From assembly GCF_000240165.1 (NCBI RefSeq), contig NC_017586.1:1240001-1304000 (forward strand): a stretch of 64,000 bases of DNA, written 5' to 3'. The position numbers and the translations under genes were made by a program. The notes under the pieces were generated by a model that saw only the letters and a program-made list of their open reading frames with translations, was not told the DNA's origin and made no database searches. The stretch comes from Streptantibioticus cattleyicolor NRRL 8057 = DSM 46488. Its GTDB lineage: Bacteria; Actinomycetota; Actinomycetes; Streptomycetales; Streptomycetaceae. Each line of letters opens with the position of its first letter. The stretch's first letter is position 1. Positions 51,929-60,938 of the stretch are shown here, one piece after another.

Positions 51929-53173
51929 TCAGTCGCGCGGGTCGCGGGAGGGCTCGCGGGAGGAGGAGCCCTCGGAGACCGTCCGGGCGTCCACCTCGCG
52001 CCAGAAGCCCGCCCGGATGGCGTAGCGGTCGTGTTCGTCGATCTGGTCGTCCTTGTGGGCGAGCAGGCCGAAGCGGGCGGCGTAGCGCAGCAGCTCACCG
52101 TCGATGCGGTGCGGCACCCGGGGGTATTCGGCGGAGAGGGTCTGCAGGTCGGCGGGGTTGGTGAGGCGGTCGATCCAGCGGCGGGCGAAGACCTGGCCGA
52201 CCTCGAAGGGGTCGCCGCTGACCGTGGTGATGTCCTCCTCGCGGTCGGCCCAGCGCTGTTCGGCGGTGGTGAGCTGGGCCAGGGTGGGCAGCCCGGGGTC
52301 GGCGGCCTCGCCCGCGCCGCGGTCGATCCACCCCTTCTCGGACGACCAGCGCAAGGTGGCGGCGGGGGTTGGCTGGGGGGCGCCGGACGGCTGGGCGCGG
52401 CCGGCGCTGAGCCCGGCGAGGTCCTTGGGGGTGGGCACGCCCGGTTTGGCGGGGGCGGCCGGGGCGGGCGCCTGGCCGTTCTTGGCGGGCGCGGCGGTGG
52501 CGGCGGCCGGTTCGGCGGGCACCGGCTTGGCGGGGGCGCCGGGCATGGCCGACTCGGGCAGTGGGGCGGAGAGGATGGCCGCGATCTCCGGGCGCGGGCC
52601 GGGCGGCGGGCAGACCACGCCGACGTCCCGGGCCTTGACCGCGCGGGTGATCCATTCGCGGTCCAGGACGCGCCGTTCGTCGGCCTCGGCGACCAGGTCC
52701 TCCGACTGGTTGTAGTCGCCGTCGGCGGCCTGCACCGCCCACAGGTGGACGGCGACGCCGTGTTCCTTGGCGGACATCATGCCGGGCAGCAGGTCGCCGT
52801 CGCCGGTGACCAGGACCACGTCGGAGCAGGCGCGGTTGCGGGCGAGTTCGGAGAGTTCGGCGTGCATGGCGGCGTCCACGCCCTTTTGCGCCCAGCGTCC
52901 GTCGGTACGGGTGAGGGCGCCGAGGCGGACGGTGACCCGGGGCATGACACGCAGCCGGCGGTGCTCCGGCTGGGGGACGCGGTCGGGGGCGCCGTCGAAC
53001 CAGTAGATCCGCAGCAGCGGCCGGCCGGTCTCCCGTTCGGCGCGGTCCCGCAGGCCCTGGACGATCGCGGCGTGGTCCACCGTGATCCGGGAGCGGGCGG
53101 GTTCTCCGGCGAGCAGGCTCGCGGCGGCGCCGAGCAGATACCCGGCGTCCACGAGGACGACGCAGCGGTCCAC
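51929..53173 (-). CDS. NYN-domain (PIN-like) protein
   Basis: A 414-residue protein. Residues 1-170 are a NYN (LabA/DUF88) PIN-like nuclease fold with acidic residues in VLVDAGYLLGAAASLL, QKGVDAAMHAELSELA and DVVLVTGDGDLLPGM, which could bind Mg2+ and cut RNA. A Pro/Ala-rich linker (about 205-260) leads to a C-terminal domain (about 285-390) of no recognised fold. GTG 53173 follows GAGGGTGG. It is a common conserved actinobacterial gene; targets unknown. Confidence 0.85.
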   Translation of the reverse strand: MDRCVVLVDAGYLLGAAASLLAGEPARSRITVDHAAIVQGLRDRAERETGRPLLRIYWFDGAPDRVPQPEHRRLRVMPRVTVRLGALTRTDGRWAQKGVDAAMHAELSELARNRACSDVVLVTGDGDLLPGMMSAKEHGVAVHLWAVQAADGDYNQSEDLVAEADERRVLDREWITRAVKARDVGVVCPPPGPRPEIAAILSAPLPESAMPGAPAKPVPAEPAAATAAPAKNGQAPAPAAPAKPGVPTPKDLAGLSAGRAQPSGAPQPTPAATLRWSSEKGWIDRGAGEAADPGLPTLAQLTTAEQRWADREEDITTVSGDPFEVGQVFARRWIDRLTNPADLQTLSAEYPRVPHRIDGELLRYAARFGLLAHKDDQIDEHDRYAIRAGFWREVDARTVSEGSSSREPSRDPRD

Positions 53174-53457
53174 GTTCCACCCTCTTTCCCACGTCCGGTC
53201 GCCCCCGGCACGGTATTCCCTTGAGTCTGCCCGACCGGATCGAGGATATGAACGGGAACTCGATCATCGGCGTGGCGGATTCCGGGGAGAACCCGTGGCC
53301 GGCGTCCGTTACTTCAGGTGAACGCCCGAAATGCGACTTTAGTTCCGTCGTGCCACGCTGAGTTCGCTCCCCCGGCGCGCGCGGCACCCCCTCGCGGACC
53401 GGCCGCCGCGCCCTGCGGGGGCACCGCCCATCGTCCGAGATCCCAGGAGGAACGATC

Positions 53458-53634
53458 GTGGGCAAGCGAGGCAAGAACCAGAAGCAGGAACGGCGTCGGC
53501 CGGCGGCCCGCGGCACGGCGTCCGCCATGGAGTCCCCCACCGCCACCGCCGTACTGGAGTCGCGGGACGAGCCGGCGGCGGCCGGGGCCGAGCCGGTCTC
53601 CCGCAAGCGGCGGAAGAGCTTCGGCCACAACTGA
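53458..53634 (+). CDS. 58-residue basic protein
   Basis: A short gene with the best ribosome-binding site in the area: AGGAGG at 53446-53451, six bases before GTG 53458. The product starts MGKRGKNQKQERRRPAARGT and ends SRKRRKSFGHN, so both ends are strongly basic around an acidic, Ala-rich middle; it is probably disordered and could bind nucleic acid. It is followed by a hairpin at 53661. I do not recognise a family. It lies between the divergent NYN gene and the convergent dnaE. Confidence 0.7.
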   Translation: MGKRGKNQKQERRRPAARGTASAMESPTATAVLESRDEPAAAGAEPVSRKRRKSFGHN

Positions 53635-53660
53635 CGCCCCCGGCCGGGCCGGACGCGTTG

Positions 53661-53690
53661 CAGGGGCGCACCCGTGAGGGCGCGCCCCTG
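53661..53690. terminator. 9-bp hairpin between small basic gene and dnaE
   Basis: CAGGGGCGC (53661-53669) pairs with GCGCCCCTG (53682-53690) across 12 bases, between the stops at 53634 and 53730. It may terminate both convergent genes. Confidence 0.6.
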
Positions 53691-53729
53691 TCGTGTGCCG
53701 CGCGCGACGGCGCGTGCGGCCGGCGTGCG

Positions 53730-56700
53730 TCAGCTCGCCTGGGTGCCGCCCAGGCAGGCCGGGCCCAGCAGCGCCTTGAGGTCGCCGAAGAGCGCCGGGT
53801 CGGGGTCGACCCGGTGGCGGTCGAGGCGGAGCACGGTGGTCTTGCGGGCGCCCTGGAGCCGTACCCGTACCTCGGTGCCGCCGCGGTGGCTCTCCAGCAC
53901 CTCGCCGAGGCGGGCCACCAGCGGCGGGGTGACCTTCACGGTGGGGATGGAGATGGTGACCGGGGCGTTGGCGGACGCCTCGGACAGGTCGGGCACCTGG
54001 AGTTCCATGGCCACCAGCCGCGGCACGTCCTCGCGCTTGTCGAGGCGGCCCTTGACGAAGACCACCGCGTCCTCGATGAGCTGGGTGGAGACGAGCTGGT
54101 AGGCGGCGGGGAAGAACATGCAGTCGATGGAGCCGGCCAGGTCCTCGACGGTGGCGATGGCCCAGGCGTTGCCCTGCTTGGTCATCTTCCGTTGCAGGCC
54201 GGAGATGATGCCGCCGATGGTGACGATCGACCCGTCGGCGTAGTCACCGCCGGTGAGCGCCGAGATCGCCGCGTCGGCGCGGTCGCCCAGGACGTGCTCG
54301 ATGCCGAAGAGCGGGTGGTCGGAGACGTAGAGGCCGAGCATCTCGCGTTCCTGGGCGAGCAGGTAGGACTTCTCCCACTCCACGTCGGAGAAGGTGACGT
54401 CGAGCCCGAAGCCGGGTTCGTCCTTGCCGTCGTCGTCGCCCATGCCGCCGAACAGGTCGAACTGGCCCTCGGCCTCCTTGCGCTTGACCTGCACCACGTT
54501 GTCGATCATCGCCTCGTAGTGCTCGATGAGCCCCTTGCGGGTGTGGCCCATCTCGTCGAAGGCGCCGGCCTTGATCAGCGATTCGACGGTCCGCTTGTTG
54601 CAGACCACCGCCTCGACCTTGTCCAGGAAGTCGGGGAACGAGCTGTACTTCCCCTTCGACTTGCGGCACCGGATGATCGAATCAACCACGTTCTGGCCCA
54701 CGTTGCGCACCGCGGTCAGACCGAAGAGGATCACGTCGTCACCCTGGGCGGTGAAGTTCGCGTCCGACTCATTGACGTTGGGCGGCAGCACCTTGATGCC
54801 CATGCGGCGGCACTCGTTGAGGTAGACCGCCGACTTGTCCTTGTCGTCCCGGACCGAGGTGAGCAGCGCCGCCATGTATTCGGCCGGGTAGTTGGCCTTC
54901 AGGTAGGCGGTCCAGTACGACACCAGGCCGTAGGCGGCCGAGTGGGCCTTGTTGAACGCGTAGCCGGCGAACGGGACCAGCACGTCCCACAGGGCCTGGA
55001 TCGCCTCGTCGCTGTAGCCGTTCTTGCGCGCGCCGGCCTGGAAGATGGTGAAGTTCTTCGCCAGTTCCTCGGGCTTCTTCTTGCCCATCACGCGGCGGAG
55101 GATGTCGGCCTCGCCGAGCGAGTAGCCGGCGATGATCTGGGCGGCCTTCTGCACCTGCTCCTGGTAGACGATCAGGCCGTAGGTGACGTCCAGGACCTCC
55201 TTGAGGGGCTCCTCCAGCTCCCGGTGGATCGGCGTGATCTCCTGCTGGCCGTTCTTCCGCAGCGCGTAGTTGATGTGCGAGTTCATGCCCATCGGGCCGG
55301 GCCGGTAGAGCGCCGAGACCGCGGAGATGTCCTCGAAGTTGTCGGGCTTCATCATGCGCAGCAGCGAGCGCATGGGGCCGCCGTCGAACTGGAAGACGCC
55401 CAGGGTGTCACCGCGGGAGAGCAGTTCGAAGGTCGTGGGGTCGTCCAGCGGCAGGTCGAGCAGCTTGATGTCGGTGCCGCGGTTGGCCTTCACCAGCTTG
55501 ACCGCGTCATCCATGATCGTCAGGTTGCGCAGGCCCAGGAAGTCCATCTTCAGCAGGCCCAGCGATTCGCAGGTGGGGTAGTCCCACTGCGTGATGGTGA
55601 CGCCGTCGGAGGGGCGCACCCAGACCGGGACGTGGTCGGTGATGGTCTCGCTGGACATGATCACGCCGGCCGCGTGCACACCCATCTGCCGTACCAGGCC
55701 CTCGACGCCGCGCGCGGTGTCGATCACCTTCTTCACGTCCGGCTCGTTCTCGTACATCCCGCGGACCTCGGCGGCCTCGCTGTAGCGCGGGTGCTGCGGG
55801 TCGGTGATGCCGGAGAGCGGGATGCCCTTGCCGAGGACGTCGGCGGGCATGGCCTTGGTGATCCGGTCACCCATGGCGTACGGGTAACCCAGCACACGGG
55901 CGGAGTCCTTGATGGCGTTCTTCGCCTTGATGGTGCCGTAGGTGCCGATCATGGCCACCTTGTCGGCGCCGTACTTCTCGGTGACGTACCGGATCACCTC
56001 GCCGCGCCGGCGTTCGTCGAAGTCGATGTCGACGTCGGGCATGGAGACGCGCTCGGGGTTGAGGAACCGCTCGAAGATCAGGCCGTGGTCGATCGGGTCG
56101 AGGTCGGTGATGCCCATCGCGTAGGCGACGATCGAACCGGCCGCGGAGCCACGGCCGGGGCCCACCGCGATGCCGTTGTTCTTGGCCCACATGATGAAGT
56201 CGGCGACGACCAGGAAGTACCCCGGGAACCCCATCTGGATGATGATGTCCATCTCGTACTCGGCCTGCTTGCGCCGGTCCTCGGGGACCCCGCCGGGGTA
56301 GCGGCGGGCCATGCCGCGGTTGACCTCCTCCCGGAACCAGGTCACCTCGGTGTACCCGTCGGGGACGTCGAAGCGGGGCATCAGGTCGCGCTTGTCGAAC
56401 CACCCGGTGGTGTCCACCTGCTGGGCCACCAGCAGGGTGTTGGCGCACCCCTGCTGCCAGGCGTCGGAGGAGTCGACGGCGTACATCTCGTCGGTGGACT
56501 TCAGGTAGTAGCCGGTGCCGTCGAACTTGAAGCGGTCCGGGTCGGAGAGGTTCTTGCCGGTCTGGATGCACAGCAGGGCGTCGTGGGCGTCGGCCTCGTG
56601 CGCGTAGGTGTAGTGCGAGTCGTTGGTGACCAGCGGGGGGATGTCGAGCTTCTTGCCGATCTCCAGCAGCCCGTCGCGGACCCGGCGCTCGATCTCGATG

Positions 56701-57284
56701 CCGTGGTCCATCAGCTCCAGGAAGTAGTGGTCCTTGCCGAAGATCTCCTGGTATTCGGCGGCGGCCTTGAGCGCCTCGTCGAACTGGCCGAGCCGCAGCC
56801 GGGTCTGCACCTCGCCGGAGGGGCACCCGGTGGAGGCCATCAGCCCCTCCGACCACTGCGCGATGGTCTCCTTGTCCATCCGCGGCCACTTCTGCAGCCA
56901 CCCCTCGGCGTAGGCGTCCGAGGAGAGCCGGAACAGGTTGTGCAGCCCGGTCTTGTTCCGCGCCCAGATCGTCTTGTGGGTGTAACCGCCGGAACCGGAG
57001 ACGTCGTCGCGCTTCTGGTGCGGCTGACCCCAGGTGATCTTGCGCTTGTTGCGCCGCGACTCCGGCGCCACGTACGCCTCGATGCCGATGATCGGGGTGA
57101 CGCCGGCCTTGGTGGCCTGCTGGTAGAAGTCGTAGGCGCCGTGCAGGTTGCCGTGGTCGGTCATGGCGATGTGCGTCATGCCCATCTCCTGGCAGGCCGC
57201 GAACATGTCCTTCAGCCGCGCGGCACCGTCCAGCAGCGAGTACTGGGTGTGGACGTGCAGGTGGGTGAAGGGCGGCTTGCTCAC
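53730..57284 (-). CDS. dnaE: DNA polymerase III alpha subunit
   Basis: A 1184-residue replicative polymerase of the DnaE1 type. The N-terminal PHP domain has FTHLHVHTQYSLLDGA; the polymerase core has GPGRGSAAGSIVAYAMG, the catalytic aspartates in SMPDVDIDFDERRRGE, and the finger region YNK-like AFNKAHSAAYGLVSYWTAYL. The C-terminal OB domain (GGIISGLQRKMTKQGNAWA) binds single-stranded DNA. GTG 57284 is preceded by GAAAGG eight bases away; the frame is open 23 codons further upstream without homologous sequence. It is a single-gene unit. Confidence 0.97.
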   Translation of the reverse strand: MSKPPFTHLHVHTQYSLLDGAARLKDMFAACQEMGMTHIAMTDHGNLHGAYDFYQQATKAGVTPIIGIEAYVAPESRRNKRKITWGQPHQKRDDVSGSGGYTHKTIWARNKTGLHNLFRLSSDAYAEGWLQKWPRMDKETIAQWSEGLMASTGCPSGEVQTRLRLGQFDEALKAAAEYQEIFGKDHYFLELMDHGIEIERRVRDGLLEIGKKLDIPPLVTNDSHYTYAHEADAHDALLCIQTGKNLSDPDRFKFDGTGYYLKSTDEMYAVDSSDAWQQGCANTLLVAQQVDTTGWFDKRDLMPRFDVPDGYTEVTWFREEVNRGMARRYPGGVPEDRRKQAEYEMDIIIQMGFPGYFLVVADFIMWAKNNGIAVGPGRGSAAGSIVAYAMGITDLDPIDHGLIFERFLNPERVSMPDVDIDFDERRRGEVIRYVTEKYGADKVAMIGTYGTIKAKNAIKDSARVLGYPYAMGDRITKAMPADVLGKGIPLSGITDPQHPRYSEAAEVRGMYENEPDVKKVIDTARGVEGLVRQMGVHAAGVIMSSETITDHVPVWVRPSDGVTITQWDYPTCESLGLLKMDFLGLRNLTIMDDAVKLVKANRGTDIKLLDLPLDDPTTFELLSRGDTLGVFQFDGGPMRSLLRMMKPDNFEDISAVSALYRPGPMGMNSHINYALRKNGQQEITPIHRELEEPLKEVLDVTYGLIVYQEQVQKAAQIIAGYSLGEADILRRVMGKKKPEELAKNFTIFQAGARKNGYSDEAIQALWDVLVPFAGYAFNKAHSAAYGLVSYWTAYLKANYPAEYMAALLTSVRDDKDKSAVYLNECRRMGIKVLPPNVNESDANFTAQGDDVILFGLTAVRNVGQNVVDSIIRCRKSKGKYSSFPDFLDKVEAVVCNKRTVESLIKAGAFDEMGHTRKGLIEHYEAMIDNVVQVKRKEAEGQFDLFGGMGDDDGKDEPGFGLDVTFSDVEWEKSYLLAQEREMLGLYVSDHPLFGIEHVLGDRADAAISALTGGDYADGSIVTIGGIISGLQRKMTKQGNAWAIATVEDLAGSIDCMFFPAAYQLVSTQLIEDAVVFVKGRLDKREDVPRLVAMELQVPDLSEASANAPVTISIPTVKVTPPLVARLGEVLESHRGGTEVRVRLQGARKTTVLRLDRHRVDPDPALFGDLKALLGPACLGGTQAS

Positions 57285-57549
57285 CGGTGGGGCCTTTCGA
57301 AAGCGGAGCGGTCTGGGCACATCGGTCGGCCGGTCCGGCGGGCGGGACCGCACGGCACCGGATGGACCGACCCTACCCCCCGACCCCGGTTCCGCCCCTC
57401 CATTCTCCGGTACCCCACGGTCAACTCCGGCCGTCCCCTCCCGGGCCCGCCGCGATCACCCGCGTGATCGGGCGGGGCCGGGATCGCGGCGTGATCGTTG
57501 CCGGACCTTTAGGCGCCGCCTACGGCCCGCCGTGGCACACTCTTGGCCC

Positions 57550-58206
57550 ATGGAAGGGACCGCACAGCTGAGGACGGCGCGTGCCGCGCTGTTCGCCGGG
57601 CTGTGCGTGACGCTGTCGTCCACGTCACACGTCCTGCTCTCCCGGGTGCCGCTGCCGTTGACGATGGTGGCGCTGGTCTTCGCCGCCGTCTTCCTGACCG
57701 CCTACGCGCTGGCCGGACGGGAACGCGGGTTCTGGGCGATCTCCGGGCTGCTGGTGCCGCTGGAGCTGGCCGCGGACACCGTGTTCACCACCGGCCAGCA
57801 CGCCTGCTACGGCCCGGCCGGTGGTCCGGTGACCGGGCCGCTGCGCACCTTCGGCGCCGATCTGGTGTGTGACGGCGGCGCGGTCGGCACCCCGCTGACG
57901 GCGGCCGGGCCGGTGGTGGCCGACCCCGTGGTGCCCTGGCTGCTGCTGGCGGCGCACGCCGCGGTGGGGCTGGCCGCCTCGTGGTGGCTGCGGCGCGGTG
58001 AGGCCGCGGTGCAGCAGCTGTTGCGGGCCACCGCGGCGTTCGCGTTCCGTCCGCTGCTGCGGGTGGGCGCCGTGCTCGGGGCCCGGCTCCCGGTGGCGCC
58101 GCGGGTGCCCCGTCCGGCCGTCCGCGCCGCCGCCGCGCCACGGCCGCTCCTCCTCACGCACTCCGTGGTACGACGCGGGCCGCCCTGCCCGGCCGCGTCC
58201 GCGTAA
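57550..58206 (+). CDS. Membrane protein upstream of a DsbA-like gene
   Basis: A 218-residue protein with four or five hydrophobic segments (about 12-30, 37-57, 62-80, 118-138, 155-172) and an Arg/Pro-rich tail. The third loop carries two cysteines in HACYGPAGGP and DLVCDGGAVG, 22 residues apart, on the predicted outer face. No family is recognised. It is 37 bases upstream of the DsbA-like gene and likely cotranscribed; a role with that redox protein is possible but unproven. ATG 57550 lacks a ribosome-binding site. Confidence 0.72.
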   Translation: MEGTAQLRTARAALFAGLCVTLSSTSHVLLSRVPLPLTMVALVFAAVFLTAYALAGRERGFWAISGLLVPLELAADTVFTTGQHACYGPAGGPVTGPLRTFGADLVCDGGAVGTPLTAAGPVVADPVVPWLLLAAHAAVGLAASWWLRRGEAAVQQLLRATAAFAFRPLLRVGAVLGARLPVAPRVPRPAVRAAAAPRPLLLTHSVVRRGPPCPAASA

Positions 58207-58243
58207 CCGTACCCACCCCTTCGTGACGGAGAGCACATCAGCC

Positions 58244-59050
58244 ATGAGCAAGAAGAACACCTGGGAGAACAAGTCGTCCGCGCGTGAGCGCCTGAAAGTG
58301 GAGCGCGAGCGGCAGGCGAAGAAGGACAAGCTGCGCCGCCAGCTCTTCGCGGTCGGCGGCGTCGTCGTGGTGCTCGGCGCGGCGGCCGGCATCGCGGTGG
58401 CCGTGGCCAACTCCGGGGAGAAGGCCAAGCCGCTCGTCGTCCCCGCCAACGCGGCCGGGACCGACGGCACCACCGTCACCATCGGCGACAAGAAGGCCGC
58501 CCACACCCTCCACCTGTACGAGGACCCGCGCTGCCCGATCTGCGCCCAGTTCGAGCAGCAGGACGGCCCGGACGTGCTCAAGGCCGCGCAGGACGGCAAG
58601 TACAAGATCGAGTACACCTTCGGCACGTTCCTGGACAACAGCTTCGGCGGCTCCGGCTCCAAGCACGCGCTCTCCGCGCTGGGGGCGGCGCTCGACGTCA
58701 GCCCGGAGGCGTTCGTCAAGTACCACACCGCGCTGTACTCGGCGGCCAACCACCCCGAGGAGCAGCAGGACAAGTTCGCCGACAGCTCCTACCTGCTGAA
58801 GATCGCCGACCAGGTGCCCGAGCTGAAGGGCAACGCCGCCTTCACCAAGGCGGTCAAGGACGGCACGTACGACACCTGGGCCAAGAAGATGTCCGACTCG
58901 TTCAACAGCAGCGGCGTGCAGGGGACCCCCACCGCCAAGCTGGACGGCAAGGTCGTCGAGATCGCCGGGCAGAACTTCCCGCCGAGCGGGATCATCGGCT
59001 CCACGCAGCTGATGCAGACGATCGACAAGCAGCTCGGGACGAAGAAGTAA
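58244..59050 (+). CDS. Membrane-anchored DsbA-like thioredoxin-fold protein (CPIC)
   Basis: A 268-residue protein with a charged cytoplasmic head (SARERLKVERERQAKKDKLR), one membrane helix (about 34-53) and an extracytoplasmic DsbA-type domain with redox motif YEDPRCPICAQFEQQ and cis-proline loop QGTPTAKLDGK. It shares head sequence and layout with the protein at 29453-30379, so the two are paralogues. It should act on disulfides of exported proteins. ATG 58244 has GGAGAG about 11 bases upstream. Confidence 0.86.
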   Translation: MSKKNTWENKSSARERLKVERERQAKKDKLRRQLFAVGGVVVVLGAAAGIAVAVANSGEKAKPLVVPANAAGTDGTTVTIGDKKAAHTLHLYEDPRCPICAQFEQQDGPDVLKAAQDGKYKIEYTFGTFLDNSFGGSGSKHALSALGAALDVSPEAFVKYHTALYSAANHPEEQQDKFADSSYLLKIADQVPELKGNAAFTKAVKDGTYDTWAKKMSDSFNSSGVQGTPTAKLDGKVVEIAGQNFPPSGIIGSTQLMQTIDKQLGTKK

Positions 59051-59059
59051 CGTTCCGGT

Positions 59060-59089
59060 GCGGGTCCGGGCGCGGCCGTCCGGACCCGC
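59060..59089. terminator. 10-bp hairpin between convergent genes
   Basis: GCGGGTCCGG (59060-59069) pairs with CCGGACCCGC (59080-59089) around 10 bases, between the stops at 59050 and 59106. Confidence 0.65.
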
Positions 59090-59105
59090 GTCCGTCGCGG
59101 GTCGC

Positions 59106-59684
59106 TCAGATCTCCGTGAGGAAGGCGAGCGCGGTGGCCCAGGTGGCCTCGGCGGCCCGCTCGTCCCAGTCGGGCAGGCCGGGGTCGGTGTACAGGTGGC
59201 CGGCGCCCCGGTAGCGGTGGACCTCGACGTCGGCCCCGGCCCGCCGCATCCGCAGGTACCAGGCGTTCAGCCAGTCGTCCGGCTCGAACGGGTCCGGCTC
59301 GGCCACGTGCAGTTGCACCGGGATCGAGGTGGCGGCGTCGTCGGCGATGTCCGAGGTGCCGTGGAGCAGCAGCAGCCCGCGGGCGCGCTCGTCGCCGAGG
59401 GCGAGGTTCTGCGCGACGGAACCGCCGAGGGAGAAGCCGGCGTAGACCAGTCCGCGCTCGGAGTACGGCGCCGCGGCGGCCACCGCCCGGCGCAGCAGTT
59501 CGTCCCGCCCGATCTCGTCCTTGATCGCCATCCCCTCGACCGGGTCGTCGGCGGTGCGCCCGTCGTAGAGGTCGGGCACGTGCACCTCGTGGCCCGCGGC
59601 GCGCAGCCGGTCGGCGGCGGCGTGCACGGCGGGCCGCAGCCCGTACATGGAGTGGAGGAGCAGGATCGTGTGAGCGGCGGCCAC
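59106..59684 (-). CDS. Dienelactone-hydrolase-family protein with Ser nucleophile
   Basis: A 192-residue alpha/beta hydrolase of the dienelactone hydrolase family. The nucleophile elbow is AGFSLGGSVAQ, with Ser where classical dienelactone hydrolase has Cys; the acid is in AEPDPFEPDDW and the His in RGAGHLYTDP. It starts with TILLLHSMYGLRPAVHAAAD. The Ser variant points to esterase or another hydrolase activity. GTG 59684 is the start. Upstream region divergent with the MscS gene (134 bases). Confidence 0.85.
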   Translation of the reverse strand: MAAAHTILLLHSMYGLRPAVHAAADRLRAAGHEVHVPDLYDGRTADDPVEGMAIKDEIGRDELLRRAVAAAAPYSERGLVYAGFSLGGSVAQNLALGDERARGLLLLHGTSDIADDAATSIPVQLHVAEPDPFEPDDWLNAWYLRMRRAGADVEVHRYRGAGHLYTDPGLPDWDERAAEATWATALAFLTEI

Positions 59685-59818
59685 CGTTGTGAGCTTCCTA
59701 ACGGGTCGGGGGGTGAACGGACGCAGGGTCGCGTACGCGCGGCGAGCGCGGTTATACGAACCATCGTGCCAGGAACCACCCGGGGAACGGACATCGCCGC
59801 CGACGTTGGGACCATCGC

Positions 59819-60934
59819 ATGCCGACCGTGTTGCGTCCGCTGATCGTGACGGGAAGCGCCCTGCTCATCACCATCGCGGTGGGCTGGGTGACGGACCGGG
59901 TGCTGCGCCGGATCGACGCGCGCGACCCGGAGACCCCGTTGTGGTCGCTGCTGCGCCGCTGCCGACTGCCGTTGCAGGTGGCGCTGTGCACCGGGCTGCT
60001 GCTGGCCTCGTACGGCGCGGCCGAGGTGGGCCACGGCCACGAGACGGGCATCGGGCGGACGCTGTCGCTGGTGCTGATCGCCGCGCTGGCCTGGCTGCTG
60101 GTGCGGGTGGCGGCGGCGGTGGTGGAGACGAGCTACGCCCGGTACGCCTCCTCGTCGCACGACGCGGCCCGGGTGCGCCGGGTGCGTACCCAGGTGACGC
60201 TGATCCAGCGGGTGGTGTCGGCCGCGGTCGGGGTGGTCGCGGTGGCGCTGATGCTGATGCAGTTCCCGGCGATGAAGGGGGTGGGCACCTCGGTGCTGGC
60301 CTCGGCCGGGGTGATCGCGGCGGTGGCCGGGATCGCCGCGCAGTCCACGCTGGGCAACCTCTTCGCCGGGCTGCAGATCGCCTTCGGGGACATGGTGCGG
60401 ATCGGCGACACCGTGGTGGTCGAGGGCGAGTGGGGCACCGTGGAGGAGATCACCCTGACGTATCTGGTGGTCTCCACCTGGGACGAGCGGCGGATCACCA
60501 TGCCGGTCTCCTACTTCACCAGCCGACCGTTCCAGAACTGGTCGCGCGGCGGCTCGCAGCTGACCGGCACCGTCTTCTTCCACCTCGACCACGCCACCCC
60601 GGTGGCCGAACTGCGCGACCGGCTCGGGCTGTTGCTCAAGGAGTGCGACGCGTGGGACGGCCGCGCCTGGTCCCTGGTGGTCACCGACACCACGCCCACC
60701 ACGATCCAGGTACGGGCGCTGGCCACCGCCAAGGACTCCGACGACGTGTGGACGCTGCGCTGCACGATCCGCGAGACGCTGCTGGACTGGCTGCGCCGGG
60801 AGCACCCGTACGCGCTGCCGCGGGTCAACACCGCGCCGGCGCCGGGGCTTTCGGCCGCCCCGGCCCGCGTCCCCTCCCCCGGTCCGCACCCGGACGACGT
60901 GGGGCCGGGGCCGGGCAGTCCGGTGCGGCGCTGA
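59819..60934 (+). CDS. MscS-family mechanosensitive channel
   Basis: A 371-residue protein with four hydrophobic segments (about 7-25, 52-68, 81-100, 138-165), the last being the pore helix with VIAAVAGIAAQSTLGNLFAG and the beta domain FGDMVRIGDTVVVEGEWGTV, then a C-terminal alpha/beta vestibule region. It should release solutes on osmotic downshift. The last 40 residues are Pro-rich and variable. It ends four bases from the convergent antiporter gene. Confidence 0.92.
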   Translation: MPTVLRPLIVTGSALLITIAVGWVTDRVLRRIDARDPETPLWSLLRRCRLPLQVALCTGLLLASYGAAEVGHGHETGIGRTLSLVLIAALAWLLVRVAAAVVETSYARYASSSHDAARVRRVRTQVTLIQRVVSAAVGVVAVALMLMQFPAMKGVGTSVLASAGVIAAVAGIAAQSTLGNLFAGLQIAFGDMVRIGDTVVVEGEWGTVEEITLTYLVVSTWDERRITMPVSYFTSRPFQNWSRGGSQLTGTVFFHLDHATPVAELRDRLGLLLKECDAWDGRAWSLVVTDTTPTTIQVRALATAKDSDDVWTLRCTIRETLLDWLRREHPYALPRVNTAPAPGLSAAPARVPSPGPHPDDVGPGPGSPVRR

Positions 60935-60938
60935 GCGT

